From Actinomycetes bacterium (GTDB lineage: Bacteria; Actinomycetota; Actinomycetes; Propionibacteriales; Nocardioidaceae), in the NCBI GenBank assembly GCA_023417775.1, contig JAEZEJ010000001.1, positions 1-28,551 of the forward strand: DNA of 28,551 bases. Reading direction: 5' to 3'. The notes beneath the pieces were generated by a model. The model worked only from the letters and a program-made list of their open reading frames with translations, did no database searches and was not told the DNA's origin. The position numbers were made by a program, and so were the translations under genes. Below, in pieces: positions 15,203-22,345 of this stretch (its first letter is position 1; the number at the start of each line of letters is the position of its first letter).

Positions 15203-16306
15203 TCACAGACCGATGCCGAAGGGCTCGGTGAAGCGGATATCGCCGTCCCAGAGATCGCGCAGATCGGCGATGTCGTAACGGCTCGTGATGGTGCGGTCCA
15301 GGCCCATGCCGAAGGCGAACCCGGAGTAGCGCTCGGGATCGACCCCGCAGGCGATGAGCACGCGCGGGTTGACCACGCCGCAGCCGCCCCACTCGACCCA
15401 GCCCTCACCGCGGCAGGTCGGGCAGTCGGCCACCTGCGCCGGATCGTTGTGACACACGTAGCAGAGCAGGTCGACCTCGGCGCTCGGCTCGGTGAAGGGG
15501 AAGTACGAGGGCCGGAACCGCGTGGTGATCTCGTCGCCGTAGATGGCGCGGGCGAGGTGATCGAGGGTGCCCTTGAGGTGAGCCATCGACAGTCCCTCGT
15601 CGATGGCGAGTCCCTCGACCTGATGGAAGACCGGAGCGTGGGTCGCATCGGGCTCGTCGGTGCGGAACACCCGCCCGGGGCAGGCGATGTAGATCGGCGG
15701 GGTGCGCGTCAGCATCGTGCGGGCCTGCACCGGAGAGGTATGCGTGCGCAGCACCAGCGCAGCGGACTCGGGGGTGACCCAGAAGGTGTCCATCATGGTG
15801 CGGGCCGGATGATCCGGGCCGAGGTTGAGCGCGTCGAAGTTCAGCCACTCGGCCTCCACCTCGGGGCCTTCCCCGATCTCCCAGCCCATCGCGACGAAGA
15901 TATCGCTGACGTGGTCCTGGATCGTGGTGAGCGGGTGGCGGGCGCCGACGGGCTCCCGGTCGACCGGCAGCGTCACGTCGACGGCCTCGTCGGCGAGGCG
16001 GCGTTCGAACTCGACCGCCTCGACCTCCTCGGTGCGCCGGGCGAGGGCCTGGTTCACGGCACCTCGCGCCTGACCGACCCGCTGTCCGGCGTCCTTGCGC
16101 GCCTGCGGGGGCAGCGCGCCGATCTCTCGATTGGCGAGAGCGAGGGGCGAGCGATCGCCGACGTGCTCGATCTTGACCTGCTTGAGCGCCTCGATCGAGT
16201 CGGCGGCGGCGATGGCCGCGAGGGCGTCGTCGCGCATGCGCTCGACCTCGTCGGCACGCAGCGGGGTGACCTCGACGGGATCGTAGTCGGAATTGGGCGC
16301 GGACAT
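15203..16306 (-). CDS. pheS: Phenylalanyl-tRNA synthetase alpha subunit
   Basis: Catalytic alpha chain of PheRS, a class II synthetase of 367 residues. An N-terminal coiled coil (about residues 15-100) binds tRNA. Motif 2 is seen in GRVFRTDEPDATHAPVFHQV and motif 3 in FAFGMGLDRTITSRYDI. A cysteine-rich insertion with CYVCHNDPAQVADCPTC may bind zinc, as in several Gram-positive PheS proteins. The ATG lies seven bases from TAGACT with no ribosome-binding site, so the pheST message is probably leaderless. Confidence 0.97.
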   Translation of the reverse strand: MSAPNSDYDPVEVTPLRADEVERMRDDALAAIAAADSIEALKQVKIEHVGDRSPLALANREIGALPPQARKDAGQRVGQARGAVNQALARRTEEVEAVEFERRLADEAVDVTLPVDREPVGARHPLTTIQDHVSDIFVAMGWEIGEGPEVEAEWLNFDALNLGPDHPARTMMDTFWVTPESAALVLRTHTSPVQARTMLTRTPPIYIACPGRVFRTDEPDATHAPVFHQVEGLAIDEGLSMAHLKGTLDHLARAIYGDEITTRFRPSYFPFTEPSAEVDLLCYVCHNDPAQVADCPTCRGEGWVEWGGCGVVNPRVLIACGVDPERYSGFAFGMGLDRTITSRYDIADLRDLWDGDIRFTEPFGIGL

Positions 16307-16313
16307 GAGATCG

Positions 16314-16319
16314 AGTCTA
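16314..16319 (-). promoter_or_regulatory. Probable -10 of pheST, leaderless
   Basis: TAGACT on the minus strand lies 7 nt from the pheS ATG. The 134-bp gap from the kinase stop to pheS holds this box and GC-rich sequence. I see no T-box and no terminator with a clear U-run in it. Confidence 0.5.
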
Positions 16320-16440
16320 TCGACGCACCGTCCGCCACCCGGACAGGGCCGCGCCGCCCGCGACTTTTGCCCGGTGACGGCACCTGGGCGGGGTCCGGAG
16401 GGGCCGCGACCCGGCGAAGGTCGAAACCCGGAGGCGATCC

Positions 16441-17466
16441 TCAGCCGGTGAGGCCGGCCGGCTCGTTGATCGGCAGCCGCACCGTGATGCGAGCCCCGCC
16501 GAGATCGGTCGAGCCGATGTCGATCGTGCCGTGATGCTGTTCGACGACACCCCGCACGATGAACATGCCCAGCCCGCTGCCGGCGCCGGGGCCGGACTTC
16601 CAGAAGCGGCTGAAGACCCGCTGCCGCAGCTCGATGGGGATACCGCTGCCGTGGTCGCTGATCTCCACCTCGACGGACTCCGCATCGAGCACCCGCACGC
16701 CGACCCTCCGGAGGCCCTCACCGTGGCGCACCGCGTTCTCCACCAGATTGGTCAGCACCTGGGTCAAGCGGTCCTCATCACCCCACACCACCGGGATATC
16801 GCCGTCGACGACCGGCTCGGGACGTTCTCCGGCGGCCGCGAACACGCTCGCCAGCACCCGCCGGGCCAGCTCGTCGAGCTTGACCGGCCCGGTGCGCAGC
16901 GTCAGTCGTCCCGAATCGATCCGGGCGGCATCCAGCAGCTCGGCGATGAGGCGGCTCAGGCGATCGGCATCGGCATCGACCGTCGAGAGCATGAACTTGC
17001 GCTGCTCGTCGCTGAACTGATCCCAGCGGCTCAACAGCGTGGCGGTGAACCCCTTGATCCCGGTCAGCGGCGACCGCAGCTCGTGCGCGACGGTCGCAAC
17101 CATGTCCGATCGTTCCCGATCGCGCTGGTTGCGGATCCGGGCGTTGCGGATGGACACGACGACCCGCACGACCCGTCCCGCCGGCCGCTCGCGCTCCAAC
17201 GAGGCGGTGATCAGATACTCGCTGCCCCGCGGGGACCACCAGGAATGCTCCGAGATCCGGGTCCGCAGCTCGAAGCCGTCGTAGGGACGGACGACGTCGT
17301 ACCAGGAGTGACCGTTGAGGTCGTCGAAGGGAATCGCGTCATCGAGGTGCATGCCGAGCATCTCGTCGCCGACGGCCCGCGCCATCTCGCGCGTTCGCTC
17401 GTTGACGAAGGTCACCCGGCCCTCGGCATCGGCGATCACGATCCCGTCGGGAAAGTTCTCGAGCAC
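16441..17466 (-). CDS. Orphan PAS-domain sensor histidine kinase
   Basis: A 341-residue soluble sensor kinase. The N-terminal PAS domain covers about residues 1-110 (VLENFPDGIVIADAEGRVTF). The HisKA domain has the phospho-acceptor in MVATVAHELRSPLTGIKGF. The HATPase domain has the N box (LTNLVENAVRHG), G1 (ISDHGSGIP) and F/G2 region (SRFWKSGPGAGSGLGMFIV). There is no membrane segment, so it senses a cytoplasmic signal. No response regulator lies nearby. The GTG start at 17466 gives a natural PAS beginning; a TATCCT box ends 7 nt upstream, which suggests a leaderless message. A kinase between the RNA methyltransferase and pheS is, from memory, recurrent in Actinobacteria. Its partner is unknown. 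Confidence 0.93.
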   Translation of the reverse strand: MLENFPDGIVIADAEGRVTFVNERTREMARAVGDEMLGMHLDDAIPFDDLNGHSWYDVVRPYDGFELRTRISEHSWWSPRGSEYLITASLERERPAGRVVRVVVSIRNARIRNQRDRERSDMVATVAHELRSPLTGIKGFTATLLSRWDQFSDEQRKFMLSTVDADADRLSRLIAELLDAARIDSGRLTLRTGPVKLDELARRVLASVFAAAGERPEPVVDGDIPVVWGDEDRLTQVLTNLVENAVRHGEGLRRVGVRVLDAESVEVEISDHGSGIPIELRQRVFSRFWKSGPGAGSGLGMFIVRGVVEQHHGTIDIGSTDLGGARITVRLPINEPAGLTG

Positions 17467-17473
17467 ACCATCG

Positions 17474-17479
17474 AGGATA
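17474..17479 (-). promoter_or_regulatory. Probable -10 of the histidine kinase gene
   Basis: TATCCT (minus strand), 7 nt from the GTG start. With a 17-nt spacer, the -35 would fall on the right-hand side at 17497-17502, where a hairpin lies instead of TTGAC. Confidence 0.45.
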
Positions 17480-17496
17480 GTCCGAGCGGACGGTAT

Positions 17497-17512
17497 CCTC
17501 CCACTCGGGAGG
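17497..17512. other. Small perfect hairpin after the methyltransferase gene
   Basis: CCTCCC-ACTC-GGGAGG forms a 6-bp stem with a 4-nt loop, 12 bases past the methyltransferase stop and at the -35 position of the kinase. It has no U-run. It could be a weak terminator or an operator, and I cannot choose. Confidence 0.4.
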
Positions 17513-17524
17513 GCTATGTCACGG

Positions 17525-18322
17525 TCAGGAGCGCAGCGCGTGCGCCGAGGCATAGACGCACACCGCGGCGGCCGTCGCCAGATTGAGACTCTCCGCACGG
17601 CCGTACACCGGCACGCTCACCACCTGGTCGACTCGCTCGCGCACCGAGGCCGGCAGACCGTGGGCCTCATTGCCCATCACCCAGGCGGTCGGCCTGGCGA
17701 GGTCGACCGAGCCGTCGAATAACCGCGCCTCTCCCCCGCCGTCCGCCGCGAGCACCTGGACGCCACGCCGCGCGATCATCTCGAGCGCGCGGTCGACATT
17801 GCGCTCGACGACGACGGGAAGATGGAAGAGAGATCCGGCGGTGGAACGGACGACCTTGGGGTTGAGCGGATCCACACTGTCGCCGATCACCAGCACGGCA
17901 TCGGCCCCGGCGGCATCGGCGACGCGGATGACCGCGCCGAGATTGCCAGGGTCGCGGATCTCGAAGCAGACCACCACCAGCCGCCAGGCGATCGCCTCGG
18001 TCGAGGCGATCGGACGGGTGAGATCGTGGCAGCGGGCCACGATGCCCTGCGGGTGCACGGAATCGGCGATCTCCGCGAGCACATCGTCCTCGACCACCTG
18101 CCAGGTGAGACCCGGGGTGCGCCAGCTGTCGTGCCGCCGGGTCGCCTCGGCGGTGGCGAAGACCTCGATGACATTGCCGGCGACGGTCAGCGCCTCGCGC
18201 ACCGCCTGCGGGCCTTCGGCGAGGAACTCGCCGGTCTTGGCCCGGAACGACCGCGTGGCGAGCCGCCGAGCGTGCTTGACGCGTGCGGAGCGCACGGTCA
18301 GCACGTCAGGCGGACTCGCCAC
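17525..18322 (-). CDS. SpoU/TrmH-family RNA 2'-O-methyltransferase
   Basis: A SPOUT-class enzyme that methylates a ribose in rRNA or tRNA with S-adenosylmethionine. About 265 residues. An N-terminal substrate-binding domain (residues 5-110, with RRLATRSFRAKTGEFLAEGP) precedes the knotted catalytic domain with motif 1 (FEIRDPGNLGAVIRVADAAG), motif 2 (AWVMGNEAHGLP) and motif 3 (VPVYGRAESLNLATAAAV). I choose the GTG at 18322. An ATG at 18376 is also in frame but would overlap rplT by 35 bases and add an unconserved tail. It is placed right behind rplT as in many actinobacteria. The exact nucleotide modified is not evident. Confidence 0.9.
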   Translation of the reverse strand: MASPPDVLTVRSARVKHARRLATRSFRAKTGEFLAEGPQAVREALTVAGNVIEVFATAEATRRHDSWRTPGLTWQVVEDDVLAEIADSVHPQGIVARCHDLTRPIASTEAIAWRLVVVCFEIRDPGNLGAVIRVADAAGADAVLVIGDSVDPLNPKVVRSTAGSLFHLPVVVERNVDRALEMIARRGVQVLAADGGGEARLFDGSVDLARPTAWVMGNEAHGLPASVRERVDQVVSVPVYGRAESLNLATAAAVCVYASAHALRS

Positions 18323-18341
18323 GTGAGTCGTCTCGTCCGGT

Positions 18342-18734
18342 TCAGGCCGCGGAATCGGCCTTCGGCGCGTTGACATCCTCGGGGAGATTGGCCTTGGCCA
18401 CCTCGACGAGGGCGTTGAACGCGTCGATGTCGTTGACGGCCAGATCCGCGAGGATCTTGCGGTCGACCTCGACCTCAGCGGCCTTCAGCCCCTGGATGAA
18501 GCGGTTGTACGTCAGACCCTGCGCACGCGCGGCGGCGTTGATGCGCTGGATCCAGAGACGACGGAAGTCGCCCTTCTTGGCCCGGCGGTCGTTATAGGAG
18601 TAGACCAGCGAGTGGGTGACCTGCTCCTTGGCCTTGCGGTACAGGCGCGACCGCTGACCACGGTAGCCCGACGCACGATCGAGGACCTCGCGGCGCTTCT
18701 TTTGGGCGTTCACGGAACGCTTGACGCGTGCCAT
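18342..18734 (-). CDS. rplT: Ribosomal protein L20
   Basis: 130-residue large-subunit protein. The basic N-terminal helix MARVKRSVNAQKKRREVLDR and the globular part RRLWIQRINAAARAQGLTYN are diagnostic. It binds 23S rRNA early in 50S assembly, and in other bacteria it represses its own operon. AAGGAG precedes the ATG. Third gene of infC-rpmI-rplT. The C-terminal tail (LPEDVNAPKADSAA) is a few residues longer than in E. coli. Confidence 0.99.
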   Translation of the reverse strand: MARVKRSVNAQKKRREVLDRASGYRGQRSRLYRKAKEQVTHSLVYSYNDRRAKKGDFRRLWIQRINAAARAQGLTYNRFIQGLKAAEVEVDRKILADLAVNDIDAFNALVEVAKANLPEDVNAPKADSAA

Positions 18735-18773
18735 AGGTGTCTCCTTAGAAAGTTCTGGTGTCGCGAACGGGTC

Positions 18774-18968
18774 TCAGAGCCCGAGCAGCTTCTTGACCTG
18801 CTTGGTGTCGGCCTTGGACACACCGGTGGTGCCGTCGAGGCGACGCATCCGCGACGAGGGCTTGTGCTCCGCCAGGTGGTAGCGGTTGGCCTGCTGGCGA
18901 CGCAGCTTGCCCTTGCCCGTGGTCTTGACGCGCTTCTTCATGCCCGAGTGGGGCTTGAACTTCGGCAT
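18774..18968 (-). CDS. rpmI: Ribosomal protein L35
   Basis: 64 residues, very basic: MPKFKPHSGMKKRVKTTGKG at the start and DTKQVKKLLGL at the end, as in the L35 family. It begins one base after the infC stop with GGAGG inside the infC tail, so translation is probably coupled. The longer open frame upstream is shadow of infC. Confidence 0.98.
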   Translation of the reverse strand: MPKFKPHSGMKKRVKTTGKGKLRRQQANRYHLAEHKPSSRMRRLDGTTGVSKADTKQVKKLLGL

Positions 18969-18969
18969 G

Positions 18970-19659
18970 TTATGCCTCCATGTCTGGGTCGAGGTTCTCC
19001 GAGCGACGCCGGGGCTTCTTCGGCGACGCGTTCTGCTGGTGGGCTTCGCGGTGGGCCTTCTCGGCCTCCGCCTCCGCCTCGGCATCCGCGACACGCTGGG
19101 CGGTGGTCTGTTCCTTCTCGGCCCGGACCTGCGCCTGCGCTTCGGACTTCTTCTTGTGAGGGCCGAGCACCATCGTCATATTGCGACCGTCCTGACGGGC
19201 GTTCGACTCGATGAAACCGAGATCCTGCACGTCCTCGGCGAGCTTCTGCAGCAGGCGGAAGCCGAGCTCGGGACGGTGCTGCTCACGACCGCGGAACATG
19301 ATCGTGATCTTGACCTTGTCCCCGGCCTTGAGGAACCGCACGACGTGACCCTTCTTGGTGTCGTAGTCGTGCTGGTCGATCTTCGGCCGGAGCTTCATCT
19401 CCTTGATGATCGTGTTCGTCTGGTTGCGTCGGGACTCGCGGGCCTTCTGCGCCGCCTCGTACTTGAACTTGCCGTAGTCCATGAGACGGGCGACCGGCGG
19501 GCGTGCCTGGGGGGCCACCTCGACGAGGTCGAGGTCGGCCTCGGCGGCCAGGCGCAGGGCATCCTCGATACGGACGATGCCGACTTGCTCACCACTCGGT
19601 CCGACGAGGCGTACTTCGGAAACGCGAATCCGCTCGTTGACGCGCAGCTCGTTGCTGAT
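18970..19659 (-). CDS. infC: Translation initiation factor IF-3, ATC start
   Basis: IF-3 checks codon-anticodon pairing at the start codon and keeps subunits apart. 229 residues. The N-domain begins SNELRVNERIRVSEVRLVG and includes DALRLAAEADLDLVEVAPQA and MDYGKFKYE. The C-domain covers GHVVRFLKAGDKVKITIMFR to MVLGPHKKK. About 50 residues follow (rich in Glu, Ala, Lys and Arg, probably helical), an extension common in actinobacteria. I set the start at ATC (19659-19657), because AGGAGGA lies three bases upstream and the family N-terminus begins there. A non-AUG start is the classic device for IF-3 autoregulation. An in-frame ATG at 19752 lies within the attenuator leader and is less likely. 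Confidence 0.93.
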   Translation of the reverse strand: MSNELRVNERIRVSEVRLVGPSGEQVGIVRIEDALRLAAEADLDLVEVAPQARPPVARLMDYGKFKYEAAQKARESRRNQTNTIIKEMKLRPKIDQHDYDTKKGHVVRFLKAGDKVKITIMFRGREQHRPELGFRLLQKLAEDVQDLGFIESNARQDGRNMTMVLGPHKKKSEAQAQVRAEKEQTTAQRVADAEAEAEAEKAHREAHQQNASPKKPRRRSENLDPDMEA

Positions 19660-19692
19660 GGGTCCTCCTGTGGGTCGTGGAGGGAGGACATG

Positions 19693-19720
19693 AAAAATGG
19701 CCTCCGCGAAACGAAGGCCA
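19693..19720 (-). terminator. Attenuator-like terminator in the infC leader
   Basis: In RNA sense TGGCCTTCG-TTTCG-CGGAGGCCA forms a 9-bp stem with one G-U pair, followed directly by TTTTT. It is 33 bases before the infC ATC start and about 105 bases into the leader. Its position suggests conditional termination of infC-rpmI-rplT, as known for L20-controlled leaders in other phyla. The competing antiterminator fold is not resolved. Confidence 0.65.
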
Positions 19721-19832
19721 CCAGCGGAACGGCGATACCGCTCCGAACGCATGACGACACGTGTACGCCATGCGGAGAACCTCAAGGTCCGAGAACCAGG
19801 CAGGTGGGAGGTGACCTCCACTTCGATCAACC

Positions 19833-19838
19833 ATGATA
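19833..19838 (-). promoter_or_regulatory. Probable -10 of the infC-rpmI-rplT operon
   Basis: TATCAT on the minus strand (5 of 6 to TATAAT) would start transcription near 19825 and give a leader of about 165 nt. The leader contains a palindrome GGAGGTCACCTCC and the terminator-like hairpin. No strong -35 is seen. Confidence 0.5.
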
Positions 19839-19911
19839 GCAGCCCGCTTGTTCCCGAGGAAATCGTGGGGCGCCCATCGGCCCGCCCCGGGCCGGCGTCA
19901 TCATCGATGCC

Positions 19912-20415
19912 ATGAGCTCTCGGCCTCAGCGGAACCATCCGTCGCCCCTGCTCGCCGCCGATCACGTGCGCGAGATCCTCATCGACAGCAATGGCGATGC
20001 CGGGGCCGCCGGGGGTGCCCTCGGCGGCGCGATCGGCGGGTCGGTCGCCGGTGGCGCGATCGGCGGCGCGGCCGGTGCACGCGGCGGATCGAGCGGTGGA
20101 CGAACCGGCGGGCGCCTCGGAGCACGGATCTTCACCCGGGTGCTGGGTCAGAGCCGGACGCTGCGACTCCCCCGTTCGCCCGAGGCGCAGGACGCGGCCC
20201 GCACCGCCCTGCGCCGGGTCCTGTCGGCCGATGACGACACGCTGGTCGGGCTGATCGGCACCGGATGGATGAACATGAACACGGCGGTCGTCCAGCTGAT
20301 CTGGCACGTCGATCGGGTCGAGATCACCGCCCACGCGCTCGAGGGCCTCGTCAACCAGCGGTCGGTGCCGAAGGCGATCGACGCGATCGAGAGGGCCTTG
20401 GCCGAAGGTCACTGA
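19912..20415 (+). CDS. Unknown protein with glycine-zipper segment
   Basis: 167 residues, family not recognised. The N-terminal part (1-28) is followed by a glycine-rich stretch at about 30-68 (GGALGGAIGGSVAGGAIGG), a glycine-zipper pattern of the kind that packs helices in or on membranes. The C-terminal half (residues 80-167) is ordinary globular sequence with TLVGLIGTGWMNMNTAVVQL and a final amphipathic helix. There is no cleavable signal peptide. Codon choice resembles the neighbours, which supports a real gene. A CATCAT box ends 7 nt before the ATG. It is divergent from infC and its end overlaps the SseB-like gene by 7 bases, convergently. Confidence 0.75.
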   Translation: MSSRPQRNHPSPLLAADHVREILIDSNGDAGAAGGALGGAIGGSVAGGAIGGAAGARGGSSGGRTGGRLGARIFTRVLGQSRTLRLPRSPEAQDAARTALRRVLSADDDTLVGLIGTGWMNMNTAVVQLIWHVDRVEITAHALEGLVNQRSVPKAIDAIERALAEGH

Positions 20416-20900
20416 CACGGCGAGACCCAGGCCGTTCCGGTCGCGGTACGGACCAGGACATGCTCGGCGGCCAGATGCTCCAGATCCTCGCTCTCGATCA
20501 CCCGGAAGCCGGGCGACCCGAGATCGAGCAGCAGCGCCGAGGCCCCCTCGGCGCGGGCCGATCGGGCCGCGTCGCGACCGTAGACCGGCACCGGCCTGGC
20601 CTGCGGGTTCCAGCGCTGCATCGCCGCGACGCTGGTGAACGTGAGCAGCGCCTGGCGACCATCGGCCCCGGTCATCAGCACCGCGGCCATGTCGGCGCCC
20701 TTGTCGCCCTCGGTGAGCGCGGTCTGCGGATCGGAGGTGAGCACCGCCACCACCGGCACGAATACCCGCGCCGCGCCGTAGCGGCTCAGCACATCGACGA
20801 GCTCACCATCGGCCACCTCGGCCAGCAAGGGGTCGATCTGCCCGTCGTCGCCTGGGAAGGCCGGCTCGGCCAGGGAGCGCTCATGTTCACGCTCGCTCAT
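20409..20900 (-). CDS. SseB-like protein
   Basis: 163 residues resembling the SseB N-terminal domain: an early helix (DPLLAEVADGELVDVLSRYG), strand VFVPVVAVLTS, then DMAAVLMTGADGRQALLTFTSVAAMQRW and the final LLLDLGSPGFRVIESEDLEHLA. Members in Actinobacteria often precede infC; the biochemical role is not established. The ATG at 20900 and the first four codons (ATGAGCGAGCGT) are part of the repeated cassette. The start is within the 3' arm of a hairpin and overlaps the stop of a 28-codon micro-ORF, with no Shine-Dalgarno sequence seen. The longer frame upstream runs through the repeats and is not a natural N-terminus. Confidence 0.85.
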   Translation of the reverse strand: MSEREHERSLAEPAFPGDDGQIDPLLAEVADGELVDVLSRYGAARVFVPVVAVLTSDPQTALTEGDKGADMAAVLMTGADGRQALLTFTSVAAMQRWNPQARPVPVYGRDAARSARAEGASALLLDLGSPGFRVIESEDLEHLAAEHVLVRTATGTAWVSPCQ

Positions 20901-20983
20901 GCCGGTACCGCCTCGAAGAAAGCCCAGGATAGGCGCCACCGGCATGAGAAGAATCCCAACCCTCGCTCGCTCCGCTCGCTCAT
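20897..20983 (-). CDS. Bridging micro-ORF 2 (28 codons) before the SseB-like gene
   Basis: The ATG overlaps the stop of micro-ORF 1 and the TGA overlaps the start of the SseB-like gene, both as ATGA. The peptide starts MSERSERGLGFFSCRWRL and ends AFFEAVPA. It equals micro-ORF 1 apart from three extra codons near the start (from a 9-base GAGCGGAGC-type duplication) and the last residue. Confidence 0.55.
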   Translation of the reverse strand: MSERSERGLGFFSCRWRLSWAFFEAVPA

Positions 20984-21029
20984 ACCGGTACCGCCTCGAA
21001 GAAAGCCCAGGATAGGCGCCACCGGCATG
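20898..21029 (-). repeat. Tandem junction cassettes with start-codon hairpins
   Basis: Two nearly identical 49-nt hairpin cores, 20898-20946 and 20981-21029, differ at one base (20901 G, 20984 A). In RNA sense CATGCCGGTGGCGCCT pairs with AGGCGGTACCGGCATG (one G-U, one mismatch) around a 17-nt loop. Each downstream ATG is in the 3' arm. The ATG-to-ATG periods are 74 nt and 83 nt. The flanks share GAGAAGAATCCCAA and GCTCGCTCAT. Confidence 0.9.
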
Positions 21030-21057
21030 AGAAGAATCCCAATCCACGCTCGCTCAT
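20980..21057 (-). CDS. Bridging micro-ORF 1 (25 codons) after the PH-domain gene
   Basis: The ATG overlaps the PH-domain gene stop (ATGA) and the TGA overlaps the start of micro-ORF 2 (ATGA). The peptide begins MSERGLGFFSCRWRL and ends FFEAVPV. It has the same 25-codon length as the argB/argD micro-ORF and shares M-S-E, G7, C11-R12, F19 and A22-V23 with it. Confidence 0.55.
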   Translation of the reverse strand: MSERGLGFFSCRWRLSWAFFEAVPV

Positions 21058-21467
21058 GACAGCTGCTCCTGGAGCCAGTGGACGGCACGACGAGCCGAGT
21101 CGCCGTCGCTGCCCTGGATCGCGAAGAGGATGATGCGGCGATCGTCCCGGGTGACGAGGGTCGGCCAGGGGGCGCCGTCGCGCATCGAGATCGTCGCGAT
21201 CTGGGACCAGGCGAAGCGATGCCTGCGGAATCCATTGACCACCGTCAGTCCCTCGCCATCAGCCCGCACCTTGCTCCAGGTGACGGCGAAGGCCAGCAAC
21301 GCGATCACCCCGATGAAGCCCCACAGCGTCAGCGCCTGCAGGACGCTGAAGCGATAGTCCTCGGGAATGGCATTGCCGACCACGATCATCATCACCACGA
21401 GGACGGCGGTCGACATCCACATGACGATCGCCACCGCCACCGGACGGAACTTGCGCACCTCGGACAT
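21054..21467 (-). CDS. Small membrane PH-domain protein
   Basis: 137 residues. Two hydrophobic helices (about 10-32 and 43-66) are followed by a short bacterial PH-like domain: VRADGEGLTVVNGFRRHRFAW, SQIATISMRDGAPWPTLV, then a final helix ARRAVHWLQEQLS. This matches the PH_6/low-molecular-weight antigen type found in Actinobacteria, function unknown. The ATG overlaps the hisG stop by one base (TGATG), so it is translated with hisG. Its stop forms the left end of the first cassette. Confidence 0.85.
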   Translation of the reverse strand: MSEVRKFRPVAVAIVMWMSTAVLVVMMIVVGNAIPEDYRFSVLQALTLWGFIGVIALLAFAVTWSKVRADGEGLTVVNGFRRHRFAWSQIATISMRDGAPWPTLVTRDDRRIILFAIQGSDGDSARRAVHWLQEQLS

Positions 21468-22312
21468 CAGATCCGGCAGGCCAGGATGTCGGTGACGAGG
21501 ATCCCGCGGGCGCCGATCGCGAAGAGGTCGTCCATGACGCGCTGGGCCGTGTCGCGCGGCACCATCGACCGCACGGCGGCCCACCCCTCACGATGCAGCG
21601 GCGAGACCGTGGGCGACTCGATTCCCGGGGTGAGGCGAACCGCATCCTCGACCCGCTCCAGGCTGATGTCGTAGTCCATCATCACGTAGGTGCGCGCGAC
21701 GATCACGCTCTCCAGCCGGCGCCGGAAGACCTCGAGGCCGCCGGGGTCGGCATCCCCGCCCTGGGTGATCACCACCGCCTCGGACTCCAGGATCGGTGCG
21801 CCGAAGACCTCCAGCCCCGCCTGGCGCAAGGTGGTGCCGGTCTCGACGACATCGGCGATCGCATCGGACACCCCCAGCCGGATCGAGGTCTCGACCGCGC
21901 CGTCCAGCCGGACGACATCGGCCTCGATGCCGAGCTCCTCCAGGTGACGCCGCACGATCCCCCGATAGGAGGTGGCGATCCGGCGGCCCGCCAGCTCGGA
22001 CTCGTCCGAGAGGGTGCCGGCCGGTGCGGCGAAGCGGAACGTCGAGGCCCCGAAGCCGAGGGTCATGATCTCCTCGGCCTGGGCCCCGGAGTCCAGCAGC
22101 AGGTCGCGGCCGGTGATGCCGACGTCGAGGGTGCCCTCGCCGACGTAGATGGCGATATCACGAGGGCGCAGGTAGAAGAACTCGACCTGATTGTCGTGAT
22201 CGACGGTGACGAGGTCCTTAGCATTGCGCCGCTGGCGATAGCCGGCCTCGGTGAGCATGAGGGAGGCGGCCTCGGACAAGGCCCCCTTGTTGGGAACGGC
22301 GACCTTCAACAT
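21467..22312 (-). CDS. hisG: ATP phosphoribosyltransferase, long form
   Basis: First, histidine-inhibited step of histidine synthesis, joining ATP and PRPP. The 281-residue length marks the long HisG form with its own C-terminal regulatory domain (about 210-281, from VARTYVMMDYDIS), so no HisZ is needed. The catalytic part opens MLKVAVPNKGALSE and has the PRPP loop DAIADVVETGTTLRQAGL. It sits 81 bases behind hisE. These two his genes are away from the main his cluster, as in other actinobacteria. Confidence 0.97.
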   Translation of the reverse strand: MLKVAVPNKGALSEAASLMLTEAGYRQRRNAKDLVTVDHDNQVEFFYLRPRDIAIYVGEGTLDVGITGRDLLLDSGAQAEEIMTLGFGASTFRFAAPAGTLSDESELAGRRIATSYRGIVRRHLEELGIEADVVRLDGAVETSIRLGVSDAIADVVETGTTLRQAGLEVFGAPILESEAVVITQGGDADPGGLEVFRRRLESVIVARTYVMMDYDISLERVEDAVRLTPGIESPTVSPLHREGWAAVRSMVPRDTAQRVMDDLFAIGARGILVTDILACRI

Positions 22313-22345
22313 GGTCTGACTCTTTCGTCCGATCGGGCTCGGTTC

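Noticed and set aside
18323..18376. Methyltransferase start at the ATG at 18376
   Set aside because: Overlaps rplT by 35 bases and adds an unconserved tail; kept only as an alternative.
19660..19752. infC start at the in-frame ATG at 19752
   Set aside because: The sequence would span the terminator hairpin and has no ribosome-binding site, while a strong one precedes the ATC.
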